Of a DNA stretch of 64,000 nucleotides, positions 58,301-63,570 are shown one piece after another. The translations under genes and the position numbers were made by a program. Every line of letters starts with the position of its first letter. The stretch's first letter is position 1. The stretch is from assembly GCA_029204225.1 (NCBI GenBank), contig CM055099.1, positions 47,000,042-47,064,041 of the forward strand, in the 5' to 3' direction. This DNA is from Diphasiastrum complanatum. Taxonomy: Eukaryota; Streptophyta; Lycopodiopsida; Lycopodiales; Lycopodiaceae. The notes beneath the pieces were generated by a model, which was given only the letters and a program-made list of their open reading frames with translations, was not told the DNA's origin and made no database searches.

Positions 58301-58376
58301 GGATCAAAACGTGTTCATTAGGTATTTTCCACTGGAGATATACCATAGTAAAATCTGGAAGAAGTCAGCTCCTTGA
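17812..58376 (+). CDS. Plant-specific long U2AF65-like splicing factor, nine coding exons
   Basis: Likely a nuclear pre-mRNA splicing factor of the U2AF large-subunit type, which binds polypyrimidine tracts at 3' splice sites. Exons: 17812-19368, 27091-27228, 27636-27707, 49990-50031, 50298-50393, 56302-56409, 57003-57095, 57290-57369, 57536-58376 (stop TGA). All introns are GT-AG; the first seven are phase 0 and the last is phase 2. They join into 1008 residues with no stop. Layout: RS/KE/RD-rich 1-380; a conserved [11 protein letters not shown] about 386-397; Ala/Gln-rich 401-440; RRM1 477-561 (LYIGNV, then SYAFAEF); RRM2 about 588-665 (VFVGGI, then AAFAFLEY); a UHM-like RRM from LEIENV (697), split by a Ser-rich insert of about 190 residues, ending GRVYVEF and GRAY. 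The length and the split third RRM resemble the Arabidopsis At2g33435-type family (from memory) rather than canonical 570-residue U2AF65. The ATG at 17812 is the first in frame after a stop. Confidence 0.9.
19369..20078 (+). other. Intron 1, start; no feature recognised
   Basis: Donor GTAAGG, then AT-rich sequence without transposon coding. Confidence 0.6.
20079..20441. mobile_element. Palindrome-rich island with GCGATTCG words
   Basis: 363 bp bounded by CGATGCA and TGCATCG. It holds many copies of GCGATTC/GAATCGC in both orientations, concentrated at 20088-20145 and 20352-20430. Perfect palindromes include GCGATTCGCGAATCGC (20388-20403) and CAGCGAATCGCGATTCGCTG (20409-20428). No coding. It fits a small non-autonomous DNA transposon with inverted subterminal repeats. 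Confidence 0.5.
20442..21160. other. Intron 1; no feature recognised
   Basis: Low-complexity AT-rich sequence, then a more balanced stretch (20850-21160) that may belong to a degraded transposon but gave no recognisable motif. Confidence 0.35.
21165..21430 (+). pseudogene. Copia RNase H terminal fragment
   Basis: Plus-strand reading: [33 protein letters not shown], then after a stop [12 protein letters not shown]. This is the C-terminal RNase H end of a copia polyprotein, with the conserved CDN, KHIE-YH-IR and ADIFTKAL-type blocks. One stop (TGA at about 21322) breaks it. Confidence 0.75.
21500..22960 (-). pseudogene. Ty3/gypsy chromovirus 3' end: integrase, chromodomain-like end, LTR
   Basis: Minus strand: a broken integrase core (22960-22518) with [28 protein letters not shown] and QTERTK; then a 163-codon frame (22517-22026) with [41 protein letters not shown] and VFHVSRLKK, ending in the chromodomain-like HLVQWRGY. 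A purine tract (complement of TTCTTCCCCCC, 21940-21950) precedes TGTCATGCCC, the start of a 3' LTR whose last base is 21939 on the plus strand. The far LTR end is not defined. Confidence 0.75.
22961..23514. other. Intron 1; no feature recognised
   Basis: AT-rich sequence between two minus-strand retroelement relics. Confidence 0.4.
23515..25240 (-). pseudogene. Copia RT C-terminus and RNase H, interrupted by a small DNA element
   Basis: Minus strand from 25240: [32 protein letters not shown] (25194-25012); a 562-bp island; then [33 protein letters not shown], the RNase H motifs TYSDASW and CEAEYIAAS (24440-23777), and a frame-broken end to 23515. The coding on each side of the island is contiguous copia RT, so the island inserted after the copia element did. 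Confidence 0.85.
24450..25011. mobile_element. Inverted-repeat island (CGTTTGGAA/GTTTCAAACG words) inserted in copia RT
   Basis: 562 bp with terminal inverted repeats GTTGCAACCAAAC at both ends (24450-24462; complement at 24999-25011). Inside both ends are clusters of CGTTTGG, TTCCAAACG and GTTTCAAACG in both orientations. A near-perfect palindrome has 14-bp arms TGGCCGTTTGAAAC and a 2-bp centre (24498-24527). No coding. It lies between the YIDD and LGEAKYYLG blocks of a copia RT, which is direct evidence of insertion. Confidence 0.7.
25241..25554. other. Intron 1; possible upstream part of the Penelope-like relic
   Basis: No clear motif; a plus-strand reading [20 protein letters not shown] at about 25450-25510 may be degraded RT coding. 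Confidence 0.3.
25555..26110 (+). pseudogene. Penelope-like element reverse transcriptase relic
   Basis: Broken plus-strand frames read [39 protein letters not shown] (25674-25703), then [36 protein letters not shown] and a C-terminal [20 protein letters not shown]. The order FQQ-G-GTNCA / RYVDD / YSNVN-PR-SSN / HGV--Q--R is that of Penelope-like RTs, not LTR or LINE RTs. Several stops; no GIY-YIG endonuclease was seen. Such elements are uncommon in plants, with reports from conifers and some non-seed plants. Confidence 0.55.
26111..27090 (+). other. Intron 1, end; no feature recognised
   Basis: AT-rich; ends in the acceptor TGATATTCAG before exon 2. Confidence 0.5.
27091..27228 (+). CDS. 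U2AF-like exon 2: second half of RRM1
   Basis: 46 codons, phase 0, between a TATTCAG acceptor and a GTAAGT donor. It has the RNP1-like SYAFAEF, then [17 protein letters not shown] and LKIRRPKDF, as expected for the end of the first RRM of U2AF65-like proteins. The upstream intron is 7.7 kb. Confidence 0.92.
27229..28350 (+). other. Intron 2, exon 3 flanks and start of intron 3
   Basis: Intron 2 is 27229-27635. Apart from exon 3 (27636-27707), nothing was recognised until the chromovirus LTR begins at 28351. Confidence 0.5.
27636..27707 (+). CDS. U2AF-like exon 3: inter-RRM linker
   Basis: 24 codons (NGGLEFSSP to VVNSPHK), phase 0, with a TTCTAG acceptor and GTAAGT donor. The final HK leads into the RNP2 of RRM2 in exon 4, 22 kb away. 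Confidence 0.85.
28351..29348 (+). repeat. Chromovirus 5' LTR with an array of CCTTA-TAAGG hairpins
   Basis: Starts TGTTACATACC. The right end is placed by the primer site at 29349 and does not finish in a clear CA. Between 28427 and 28580 there are six inverted repeats of the form CCTT(N)TAAGG, including CCCTTGGATAAGGG (28449-28462) and CCCTTAGTATTAAGGG (28525-28540). The LTR is long (about 1 kb) for a chromovirus. Confidence 0.8.
30384..31185 (+). pseudogene. Chromovirus gag with stop codon in the zinc knuckle
   Basis: Gag packages element RNA. A 244-codon frame starts [12 protein letters not shown], has a coiled-coil-like [20 protein letters not shown], the gag core [13 protein letters not shown] and FIQDFHEYL, and ends RKKNL. 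The next codon is TGA, immediately followed by [13 protein letters not shown]. The family knuckle is C-X2-C-X4-H-X4-C, so the stop stands exactly where the first Cys (TGT or TGC) is expected. Confidence 0.88.
31260..32750 (+). pseudogene. Chromovirus protease and reverse transcriptase, frame-broken
   Basis: Protease: [10 protein letters not shown] (about 31298), then [52 protein letters not shown], then a 64-bp insertion (32138-32201) after RYPLSRIDN, resuming [20 protein letters not shown]. It continues with [18 protein letters not shown] and FLDDILVF; the first residue of the usual YxDD/FxDD box is kept as Phe. Near 32535 about ten codons of the usual KCEFF block are absent, and a frameshift follows at about 32560. 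The insertion has no GT-AG borders, so it is not an intron. Confidence 0.88.
32750..34677 (+). pseudogene. Chromovirus RNase H, integrase and chromodomain, frame-broken
   Basis: RNase [21 protein letters not shown] (about 32870), frame lost at 33008. Integrase: the zinc-binding [11 protein letters not shown] and CTKCQ, then [19 protein letters not shown] and DGQTERTNQ carrying the D-D-E residues. A TAA at 33799 replaces a codon before LFVEKLF, consistent with CAA to TAA. After a frameshift at about 34050 the C-terminal part reads [12 protein letters not shown] and [12 protein letters not shown]. The chromodomain end [16 protein letters not shown] (about 34575-34620) identifies the chromovirus lineage. 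Confidence 0.9.
34694..34849 (+). repeat. Chromovirus 3' LTR, first 156 bp, cut by copia insertion
   Basis: Matches the start of the 5' LTR up to TTAGTTGGAG, then has GTATGGAGTCACGTG before the copia LTR begins at 34850. The final ACGTG (34845-34849) is the expected left target duplication of that copia element. Confidence 0.88.
34850..35251 (+). repeat. Copia 5' LTR
   Basis: 402 bp with terminal inverted repeats TGTTAGAAT and ATTCTAACA. It contains two tandem copies of CTATTTTTAGTATA (about 34908 and 34927) and CTTCTTCTTCAGCTTGTGG near its end. The primer site follows without a gap. Confidence 0.92.
35265..35857 (+). repeat. Copia leader of degenerate 20-25 bp repeats
   Basis: Non-coding. 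Repeated variants of GGTGGAGG-CATCTGGTG and GGCAGCATCTGAGGGCGG fill 35300-35560, then GACAGG-CTAATTC-AGGGCAGGTGC units. It parallels the leader of the smaller copia element at 6.24-6.86 kb. Confidence 0.6.
35858..37395 (+). pseudogene. Copia gag, protease and pre-integrase, with several stops
   Basis: Gag begins [20 protein letters not shown] and [10 protein letters not shown]. Stops occur at 36014 (TAA) and 36344 (TAG) and near 36532, with a frame change before the zinc knuckle [14 protein letters not shown] (about 36600). The protease carries DSGATQHMT (36781). The pre-integrase has [13 protein letters not shown] and [10 protein letters not shown]. The frame ends at 37399 after [11 protein letters not shown], where a small duplication shifts it relative to the integrase core. 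Confidence 0.9.
37396..39955 (+). CDS. Copia integrase-RT-RNase H, long open frame
   Basis: More than 850 uninterrupted codons. Integrase: [19 protein letters not shown] and [10 protein letters not shown] supply the second Asp and the Glu of D-D-E; the first Asp (HTD) lies in the frame before. Linker: [60 protein letters not shown] and catalytic [10 protein letters not shown]. RNase [26 protein letters not shown] and WCDNQSC. It ends at [18 protein letters not shown]. The last 17 codons of the frame run into LTR sequence. Catalytic residues are kept, but upstream gag defects make the element non-autonomous. Confidence 0.92.
40080..42692 (+). mobile_element. Non-coding internal region of a second copia-type element
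   Basis: 2.6 kb without credible coding. It ends in a purine tract (AAGGGGGAG at 42684-42692) joined to an LTR at 42693, so it is the 3' internal part of an LTR element. Its left edge abuts the LTR fragment of the preceding copia element at 40079 with no LTR of its own, so the two are joined as a chimera or by deletion. Confidence 0.5.
42693..43044 (+). repeat. 3' LTR of the second copia-type element
   Basis: 352 bp from TGTTAGAGG to GTCTAACA. It shares the GCCATGCCTGCATGCTA block with the LTRs at 4.6-7.3 kb and, more weakly, the LTR at 34850. The flank ACAAT does not match the ACGTG left of the other copia element, so they are not the two ends of one insertion. Confidence 0.8.
43350..43893 (+). 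pseudogene. Two exon-like blocks, possible C-terminus of a hAT-type gene
   Basis: The plus strand reads [20 protein letters not shown] and [14 protein letters not shown] up to a GT at about 43469. After an AG near 43669 come [17 protein letters not shown] and, in another frame, [20 protein letters not shown] ending [11 protein letters not shown] and a stop. The acidic tail with a DEINI-SDLP block resembles tails I associate with plant hAT transposases, but this is uncertain. It is opposite in orientation to the hAT relic at 44.9-46.7 kb. Confidence 0.3.
43894..44879. other. Intron 3; no feature recognised
   Basis: AT-rich; a possible continuation of the minus-strand hAT relic, but the C-terminal dimerisation domain was not found. 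Confidence 0.35.
44880..46690 (-). pseudogene. hAT-type transposase relic (BED finger and DUF659-like domain)
   Basis: Read on the minus strand: a BED zinc finger [15 protein letters not shown] with [11 protein letters not shown] and GISAC (46683-46560); [17 protein letters not shown]; a Pro/Ser-rich stretch with frame changes; [20 protein letters not shown] (about 46000-45930) and [16 protein letters not shown]; then [14 protein letters not shown] (about 45570) and [13 protein letters not shown] (about 45470); after an intron-like gap, [32 protein letters not shown], and [15 protein letters not shown] (about 44960). This is the order of DUF659-type plant hAT transposases. Frameshifts and a missing dimerisation domain make it non-functional. 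Confidence 0.75.
46691..47490 (+). pseudogene. Copia gag fragment with zinc knuckle
   Basis: The plus strand reads [35 protein letters not shown], then a basic/acidic stretch and the knuckle [14 protein letters not shown] (C-X2-C-X4-H-X4-C, about 46953-46994). Another frame continues [17 protein letters not shown]. No protease follows. It abuts the BED finger of the hAT relic head to head at about 46690. Confidence 0.78.
47491..49989 (+). other. Intron 3, end; nothing certain
   Basis: AT-rich with short frames. A minus-strand stretch near 47640-47580 reads [20 protein letters not shown] behind an AG and may be an old exon or transposon piece. A TGTCAAGTCCCACATG at 48310 after a purine-rich GTAGGGAGAG looks like an LTR start but has no partner. 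Ends with TTTGCAG before exon 4. Confidence 0.35.
49990..50031 (+). CDS. U2AF-like micro-exon 4: RNP2 of RRM2
   Basis: 42 bases encoding [14 protein letters not shown], between TTTGCAG and GTAATG. The motif VFVGGI is RNP2 of the second RRM. Phase 0 on both sides. Confidence 0.9.
50298..50393 (+). CDS. U2AF-like exon 5: core of RRM2
   Basis: 32 codons ([20 protein letters not shown] to AAFAFLE) between TATGCAG and GTAGAT. It carries helix 1, strand 2 and the RNP1 strand of RRM2. Confidence 0.92.
50844..51069. mobile_element. Palindrome-rich island with CGATTCGAATCG words and TSD
   Basis: 226 bp in intron 5. The ends are GGTCAATGTT and the complement of GGCAATGTT, and the unit is flanked by GTAAG on both sides (50839-50843 and 51070-51074). 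Filled with GATTCGAA, CCGATTCGAAC and CCGGTTCGAACCGG (perfect 14-bp palindrome, 51007-51020). No coding. The layout is that of a miniature inverted-repeat element. Confidence 0.6.
51075..52805. other. Intron 5; one unidentified coding-like frame
   Basis: A minus-strand frame (51294-51070) reads [20 protein letters not shown], then [20 protein letters not shown] and [10 protein letters not shown]. It looks protein-like but I do not recognise it. The rest is AT-rich without features. Confidence 0.3.
52806..53495. mobile_element. Inverted-repeat island with GTTCCGGAACG words
   Basis: GTTCCAGAACGCATTC and GTTCCGGAACC at 52810-52840; GTACGTTCCGGAACGTAC (perfect 18-bp palindrome) at 53434-53451, followed by CGGAACGGAACG to 53472. 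The 600-bp interior holds several copies of AACCATCCAGA (52923, 53024, 53045). Boundaries are approximate and no target duplication was assigned. Confidence 0.45.
53496..55344. repeat. Intron 5; short tandem repeat at 54555-54612, otherwise nothing
   Basis: Two and a half copies of a 21-base unit GTTCATCCACTTAAGGAGAAT lie at 54555-54612. The rest is AT-rich with no recognised coding. Confidence 0.5.
55345..56205. mobile_element. Palindrome-rich island with GTTCCTAGGAAC words
   Basis: About 860 bp immediately before exon 6. Dense in TTCCT and AGGAA in both orientations: GGAATGGGAGCGTTCC and CAGGAACGGTTCC near the left end, many TTCTTGTTCCTG units at 55730-55925, and TCCTAAGGTACCTTAGGA (perfect 18-bp palindrome, 56120-56137) plus GAATGCGTTCTGTTC near the right end. 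It shares GAACGCATTC with the island at 52.8 kb. No coding. Confidence 0.5.
56302..56409 (+). CDS. U2AF-like exon 6: end of RRM2
   Basis: 36 codons ([20 protein letters not shown] to NALSE) between GTGCAG and GTACTA. This is the helix 2/strand 4 part of RRM2. The preceding intron is 5.9 kb and carries three palindrome-rich islands. Confidence 0.92.
57003..57095 (+). CDS. U2AF-like exon 7: linker into the third RRM
   Basis: 31 codons ([20 protein letters not shown] to EIENV), ending in the RNP2 strand CILEIENV of the UHM-like domain. The [13 protein letters not shown] block is characteristic of this plant family as I recall it. Confidence 0.88.
57290..57369 (+). CDS. U2AF-like exon 8: helix A of the UHM-like RRM
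   Basis: 80 bases ([20 protein letters not shown] to CSR), ending phase 2 at a GTAATA donor. The acidic helix corresponds to the peptide-binding helix of U2AF homology motifs. Confidence 0.88.
57536..58376 (+). CDS. U2AF-like exon 9: rest of UHM-like RRM with a Ser-rich insert, stop
   Basis: Completes the split Arg codon and reads [12 protein letters not shown], then about 190 residues rich in Ser, Glu, Asn and Thr, and returns to the RRM fold at [35 protein letters not shown], ending KSAP. The position of the canonical UHM Arg-X-Phe motif is Arg-Ala-Tyr here. The stop is TGA at 58374-58376. Confidence 0.9.
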
Positions 58377-59789
58377 AAATGCTGATACAAATTTTTAAGC
58401 CATCTTAGCAAACTGAATGAATTGTAGCTAGGGTTTGAAATCATTGCTCTAAATTGCCACCACCTCTTCCAAGTTTTCACTAGATATTGCAAGGTACTCT
58501 TGAGAAGCTCTGTATCAAAACCACTTTCCTATTTGAATGCTGGTACCTTGCAGATCTTATCAAAAAACGAGACTCCTATGAAGCTACCAAGGTTTTGAAC
58601 TGGAGCATTGAGCTCTGAGTATCATTTTCAGGGGATCCAGGGAAGTTCTATATGAACTATTTGAAGTTTTGAAAGTTCAACCTCACTCCAGCCACTTGTG
58701 TTGCAATTGGTCTTCGAGTTTATTATCTTCACACATGGATTGTGCAGTCATCAGGAGTTGAAAGTTTTATATCTGACTCCAGGTCAACCATAGATTTCTG
58801 TCCAGATGGCAAGTTATATGTTTTACTTATAAAGATAGCTGGGCCACTGACACCTGCTTATTGTCTTAACAAGATGATCATGTTAAGATTGCTCAGAAAG
58901 ATTTGGGTTTAACTTGGACCTTTTTGCTCATCATTTACTATTTGACTCTGTATAAACAAAGGTGCAAAAAGCATAGGTATGATAATCTGTGTCCCATAGT
59001 TCATGATCCCGTACTTGTTGTGATGCGCAATACTGATGAACCTCGTATACGTGCTGGGTCTTCATCTTACACGGAGATTCTTTGATTGGGGTGGAGCATT
59101 TTGACGTTAACAAATTGTATGTGCTACGGAGCACTTGCAGAATATCAAGGGCTTCACCCATAAATGTTAGCTGACATGATTGCGCTTGTAGCACTTGCAG
59201 AATATCAAGGGCTTCACCCATAAATGTTAGCTGACATGATTGTGCTACAAGCGAAATATAAAGGCCAGGTCCTACACCCTTCAATAACTTTAAAGGTAAA
59301 TGGTTCAGGGAAGTCTATCCGTTTTAGTTAGCTTAAGCTTCTTGATAGCATATCTCGATCCTTATCTCAGATGGAGCTTATGTAGTTATTTGTATAGCCT
59401 AGTAGGTCATCTGATTCACCATAACAAGCTCAATTTTGGATATAGGAAAAAGTGAAGAATTATCGATGCTTCTGAGAACCTAAAAATCATCTGATCGATT
59501 AAAGGCTGCAATCAAATCAAGTATCCACTTACATCTCAAGAATGTAGTATTATTGTGAAGGATGTAGTATCTTTTATTTTAGTCTGGCATGCCGTGCCAA
59601 CTGGTTTTAGATTATGTGGCTTAGAGCACTTGAAAAACTGGTTATAACAGGCTGGGTAGAGTTTGCTTAACAGGCAAAACAATGAATGCCAGGCATAATA
59701 TCTGCCGCCGCCACAGCTGCCTCTTGAATATCACAACAAAATATTATCATCACACTAAAGCCATAGACTAGACATCAAAAGTCCATTAA
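58377..59789 (+). repeat. 3' flank of the U2AF-like gene, with a 60-bp tandem duplication
   Basis: Probable 3' UTR then intergenic DNA. At 59131-59190 and 59191-59250 a 60-base unit is repeated head to tail; the first 52 bases are identical and only the last few differ. No polyadenylation signal can be assigned with confidence. Confidence 0.7.
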
Positions 59790-60165
59790 ACTAAAGGAAG
59801 AATTTTGGTGGCCTACCATGCATTGAGACGTTGCAACGTTGTTGGCATATATTATGTTGGACTCATCCATCCTGTCGCTAGAGGAAGTCAAGCCCGATGT
59901 ATTATAGTGGCAATGGACTATTTCACCAAGTGGGTAGAAGCAAAAGCCGTTAGAGTAGCTAATGCAGCCATCACAACTAGGTTTCTCGCTGAGAACATAG
60001 TTACGTGCTTCAGATGCCCTCTAGAATTTGTAAGTGACTTCTTGAATGAGATAGTATGAGTACTCTTAGCCAATTTTCTTGTGATTCATTGTAAGAGTAC
60101 GCCTTATTACCCTTGTTGTAATCTATAAAGATATGTGCAACATTATTACGAAAACTATAGTAGCT
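59790..60165 (+). pseudogene. Ty3/gypsy integrase fragment
   Basis: The plus strand reads FWWPTMH-like, then GIYYVGLIHPVARGSQARCI, VAMDYFTKWVEAKAV and CPLEFVSD, followed in another frame by STPYYPCCN. These are the core blocks of a gypsy integrase (D in VAMDY, D in VSD), of a lineage different from the chromoviruses in this window. The DDE glutamate is lost. Confidence 0.75.
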
Positions 60166-60705
60166 CTGCTCTACGAGCGATCATTGGGTTTGCACACCAC
60201 AGGTTCCTGCAGCATGTCACTAGCTCCTCCGCCATCAGCTTAAGTTCTTGCATATCTTGTTCTCTCTTCTCTCGGAGTGAAGAGCGTGCCACATGTATCA
60301 TGGCTGGCCGTCGCTGCACATCTGAAGATTACAATATGACACATGGGTCTCTTTCACCAAGGAGCTTAAAGGTAAGTATGCCACATGGCTAGTCTCTTTG
60401 AGCAAGGAGCTTAAAGTTGCCCGTAAGACAAAATTGTAATAATAAAATAAAAAAAATCATGTGAAGGTTTGCTAAACATGAGACTTACCTGAAGGTTTTT
60501 CTGAAAATATGCAAGGAGTGTATGTGCAAGCATACAGAAAATAATGATTTTGTTGCTTTGCAAATGATTTCTCATATTCAGATAAGTATCGACTTTGAGG
60601 AGTCTATATGTAAGCATAACAAAACTATAATTTTGGTCCCTGATAAATCATGTTGAGTCCTCATACTAAGTATGGAACTCCAAAAATGTCATAGAGAATA
60701 ATAGG

Positions 60706-60707
<2 letters not shown>
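60166..60707. other. No feature recognised
   Basis: A repeated phrase TCTCTTT-A-CAAGGAGCTTAAAG occurs at about 60349 and 60395; otherwise nothing. Confidence 0.35.

Positions 60708-60773
<66 letters not shown>
60708..60773. repeat. TC microsatellite, 66 bp
   Basis: Uninterrupted CT/TC dinucleotide tract. It directly precedes a coding-like relic. Confidence 0.95.
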
Positions 60774-60775
<2 letters not shown>

Positions 60776-61010
60776 GACCTAAGAAGGACCTCGATACTCT
60801 TGTCATCCGCTTCACATCAGTGTCTCATCGGCGTGAAGCTCTAGGGAAGAGATTCAAATTACGGGAAACCAAAGTCTACCTGGACGAAGATCTTACTTTC
60901 ATCCAAGTTCAAGAACGTAAGAAGGCAAGACAAGAAGCTCTATCAACTGGCAAATGACTTATCTATCGTGATGGTATTATCAGATTGGTAGATCGAAAGC
61001 CTATAGTTAA
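60774..61010 (+). pseudogene. Possible LINE ORF1-like fragment
   Basis: The plus strand reads RPKKDLDTLVIRFTSVSHRR, EALGKRFKLRETKVYLDEDL, TFIQVQERKKARQEAL, a stop, then YRDGIIRLVD. The spacing of RFTS, KVYLDEDLT-Q--ERK and a terminal YRDG resembles the C-terminal domain of LINE-1 ORF1-type proteins. No endonuclease or RT is near. Confidence 0.35.
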
Positions 61011-61225
61011 TGATAATTCTGAGATGGAATTTGCGATAGAGAAATGAAGAGATGTCCAGTTGAACATGTAAATGGTCTACGTACCATATAATCCTGGCTA
61101 TATGACTCTCTTCCTAGTTAGTTAGTTAGTTTTTTCTACTTTGACGACACTGATCCGTCTTGTATCCAACTTAGTTGATGTACTTGTTTGTCTTATACGC
61201 CTTTGGCATGGAAAAGACGGTAATA

Positions 61226-61228
<3 letters not shown>

Positions 61229-61283
<55 letters not shown>
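61229..61283. repeat. CT microsatellite, 55 bp
   Basis: Uninterrupted CT tract, about 450 bp from the other long TC tract. Confidence 0.95.
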
Positions 61284-61285
<2 letters not shown>

Positions 61286-61799
61286 GGATGCTCCTTCGTT
61301 CAGTTTTATCCTGCTACCAAACAAGTGGACAAAGACAAACGTACCGCTTCTCCAAATATACAAGGCCCTTATAACATTCTACACTTGCATAACAAATTTA
61401 TTTATTTTTTTAACTAAGTGGTTTTCCCACTTAAAATTTAAAAACACTTTTTACGACTTTTAAATTTTAAGTCCTAGTTGGAGGGAAATTGATTTTCCCT
61501 CTCCCACTCATACCTTCCAGGGAATCACTCTGCATGACACTATGAGATCATGCAGTCTCAAAGGTTTTTCTTTACAACACCGTGAAGAGTTCGTCTTTCT
61601 CCTACATGCTGAAAGTGCGCCCTACCAGTTTGCAGATCAACAAGACACTAGCATACGATAAGCTCCTTTCCTCTTTTTACATTGCTATCTCATCACTCTA
61701 CTCTCATAATGTTATTCCTTTGATAGCTAGTAGCTATTGCTAATGCTTGCTCATCACACAAAAGTAGGAATGATTGTTTTTATGCTTGGAATTATGGAA
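61284..61799. other. No feature recognised
   Basis: AT-rich and unremarkable; a TTTAAATTTTAAGT-type inverted repeat lies at about 61420-61470. Confidence 0.35.
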
Positions 61800-62307
61800 G
61801 TCCAGCGATGGACAAATTATGGTTACACGTCCATCCTGCCTCACCAAGCAGCGAGGACGATCACTTTGTTTCATAACCCTTCATAAGGTTTCAAAGGGTC
61901 AGGTAGCAGCGATGATCTGGTTGCTACCTTTTCAACTTAATTAGCTCTTTCAAGGTTTAATAGACAATGATGGAGTGGCTCCTTTATATGCTATCTGTTG
62001 GCCTATCTTAAACATGGAGGATGGCCACTATCCAACGATAAACAGGTGGTTCTTTCTCATAATGAAAATGATGCTTGGTTTGGTGCGCTGTCCAGCAATG
62101 GACTACAAACTCTTTTAAAACTGCTTATGCTTCTCTTGCTTTACATAATACATCGTACTGTCCAGCGATGGACAATAGGAGCATCTACTTTATGTGGTCT
62201 AAAAGTTTGTAAGTGATAATGGCTTGTTGTCCAGCAATGGACTACAAACATGAGCTATCCTCTTTGATACTTTCTATGCAAATATCCTTTTTTATCTAGC
62301 GATGGAT
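61800..62307. repeat. Array of spaced palindromic GTCCAGCRATGGAC words
   Basis: Four copies of the 14-mer GTCCAGCGATGGAC or GTCCAGCAATGGAC at 61800, 62090, 62160 and 62229, and a diverged one (ATCTAGCGATGGAT) at about 62294. The word has self-complementary ends GTCCA/TGGAC. Two copies extend to the same 22 bases. The DNA between copies is not repeated. Confidence 0.7.
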
Positions 62308-63570
62308 GAATGGATACATTATGGCTCAAGGCTAGTATTTTTTGATCTTGAAGTATAATGACACTCTTAATCGTTTTCACATACCTTTTGTCTCACGTTA
62401 CTAAAGTGTCAACATCTTATAATGTAGCATCATCTTATTGCTCCGGCCTCGTCTATCTACGGTTTGGCTCACGTCCGCCGAACCAAACACTATCTACCTA
62501 AAAAAAAAAGGTATGGTACCAACCAAATTTCTATAAAGCAAGTTATCTAGCACACTCCGAATACTTCTTATAAACATTTTTTCTATAACTCTTTAAAAGC
62601 AGTTGTGTGCTAAAAAAAAAAATCTTTTGGTTTTCTATGATACAAAGAGAAAAAATCCTCTCGTATATATAACAATGACAACGTCTCAAGAAGCCACGTC
62701 TACAACCATTCAGGTACGTTTTCATAGTGTAAAAAAATCCTACGCAGCTTAAGCAAGCACGGTATGCTTAGTTCTATATAGCTTTAATATATATCACTCT
62801 TCTACACATTTTCTCTTTTCTTTTTCCATTTTCTAGAAAAAGAAACGACATAAGGCCACATTTAATTTTTCTATGCAAAATGAATGAACTTGCTTTGAAA
62901 TAAAATCCTTGTCAAAAAACCAAACAATAGGGACTCCAATAATACGATCTTAGACAATACGGATATGCGTAAGAATCGTAATTTATATGAAAGGATTAGA
63001 ATGGCACAAATATGTCCTAATACCCAGTATAAACATTGGAAATTTCTTACTAAAAGTTAATCATATCTTTCGGATGTAGTGTCCTTATATCATGGCTTAT
63101 GTGATTCATGTATAACAATCATGGTAATATTTAACCTTACCCTTTTTAGGGTTACTTTAGACCTTTGGTGAGATACAACTGAAAAGCATAGATATGCTCA
63201 GGAGTATGGATAGTAGTGCATGGCGTACCTTGCTCTATAAGGGTCACTTGGGTTAGAATAGCATGGATTTGCTCTAACATTAGCACACGTGTCTACACCA
63301 GCACATGTGTCCACACCAAGTCTTTTGGCTAAGGCTAATTTAAGCTGTCAAGTAGTATAACTTCTTTTGGACATGAATAACAACTGACGTTCAGCCATGA
63401 CACCTGTCTTCCTCATTAAACTAACTTGAGCGGTTTTGTTTTGTGGAATGGTGGCAGGTATCAGCTGGACGTCTTGAAAGTGGTTATGATTTATGGTGCT
63501 TTATAGTACAGTATTTTACTTTTCAGCTATACTTTACCTTGTTGGATTATGAATAAATGCTTTAAAAGAT
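62308..63570. other. No feature recognised
   Basis: AT-rich; repeated short phrase AGCACAYGTGTCYACACCA at about 63283 and 63301. Confidence 0.35.

Noticed and set aside
61141-61417. Frames with long Leu-Ser runs
   Set aside because: Translation of a CT microsatellite.
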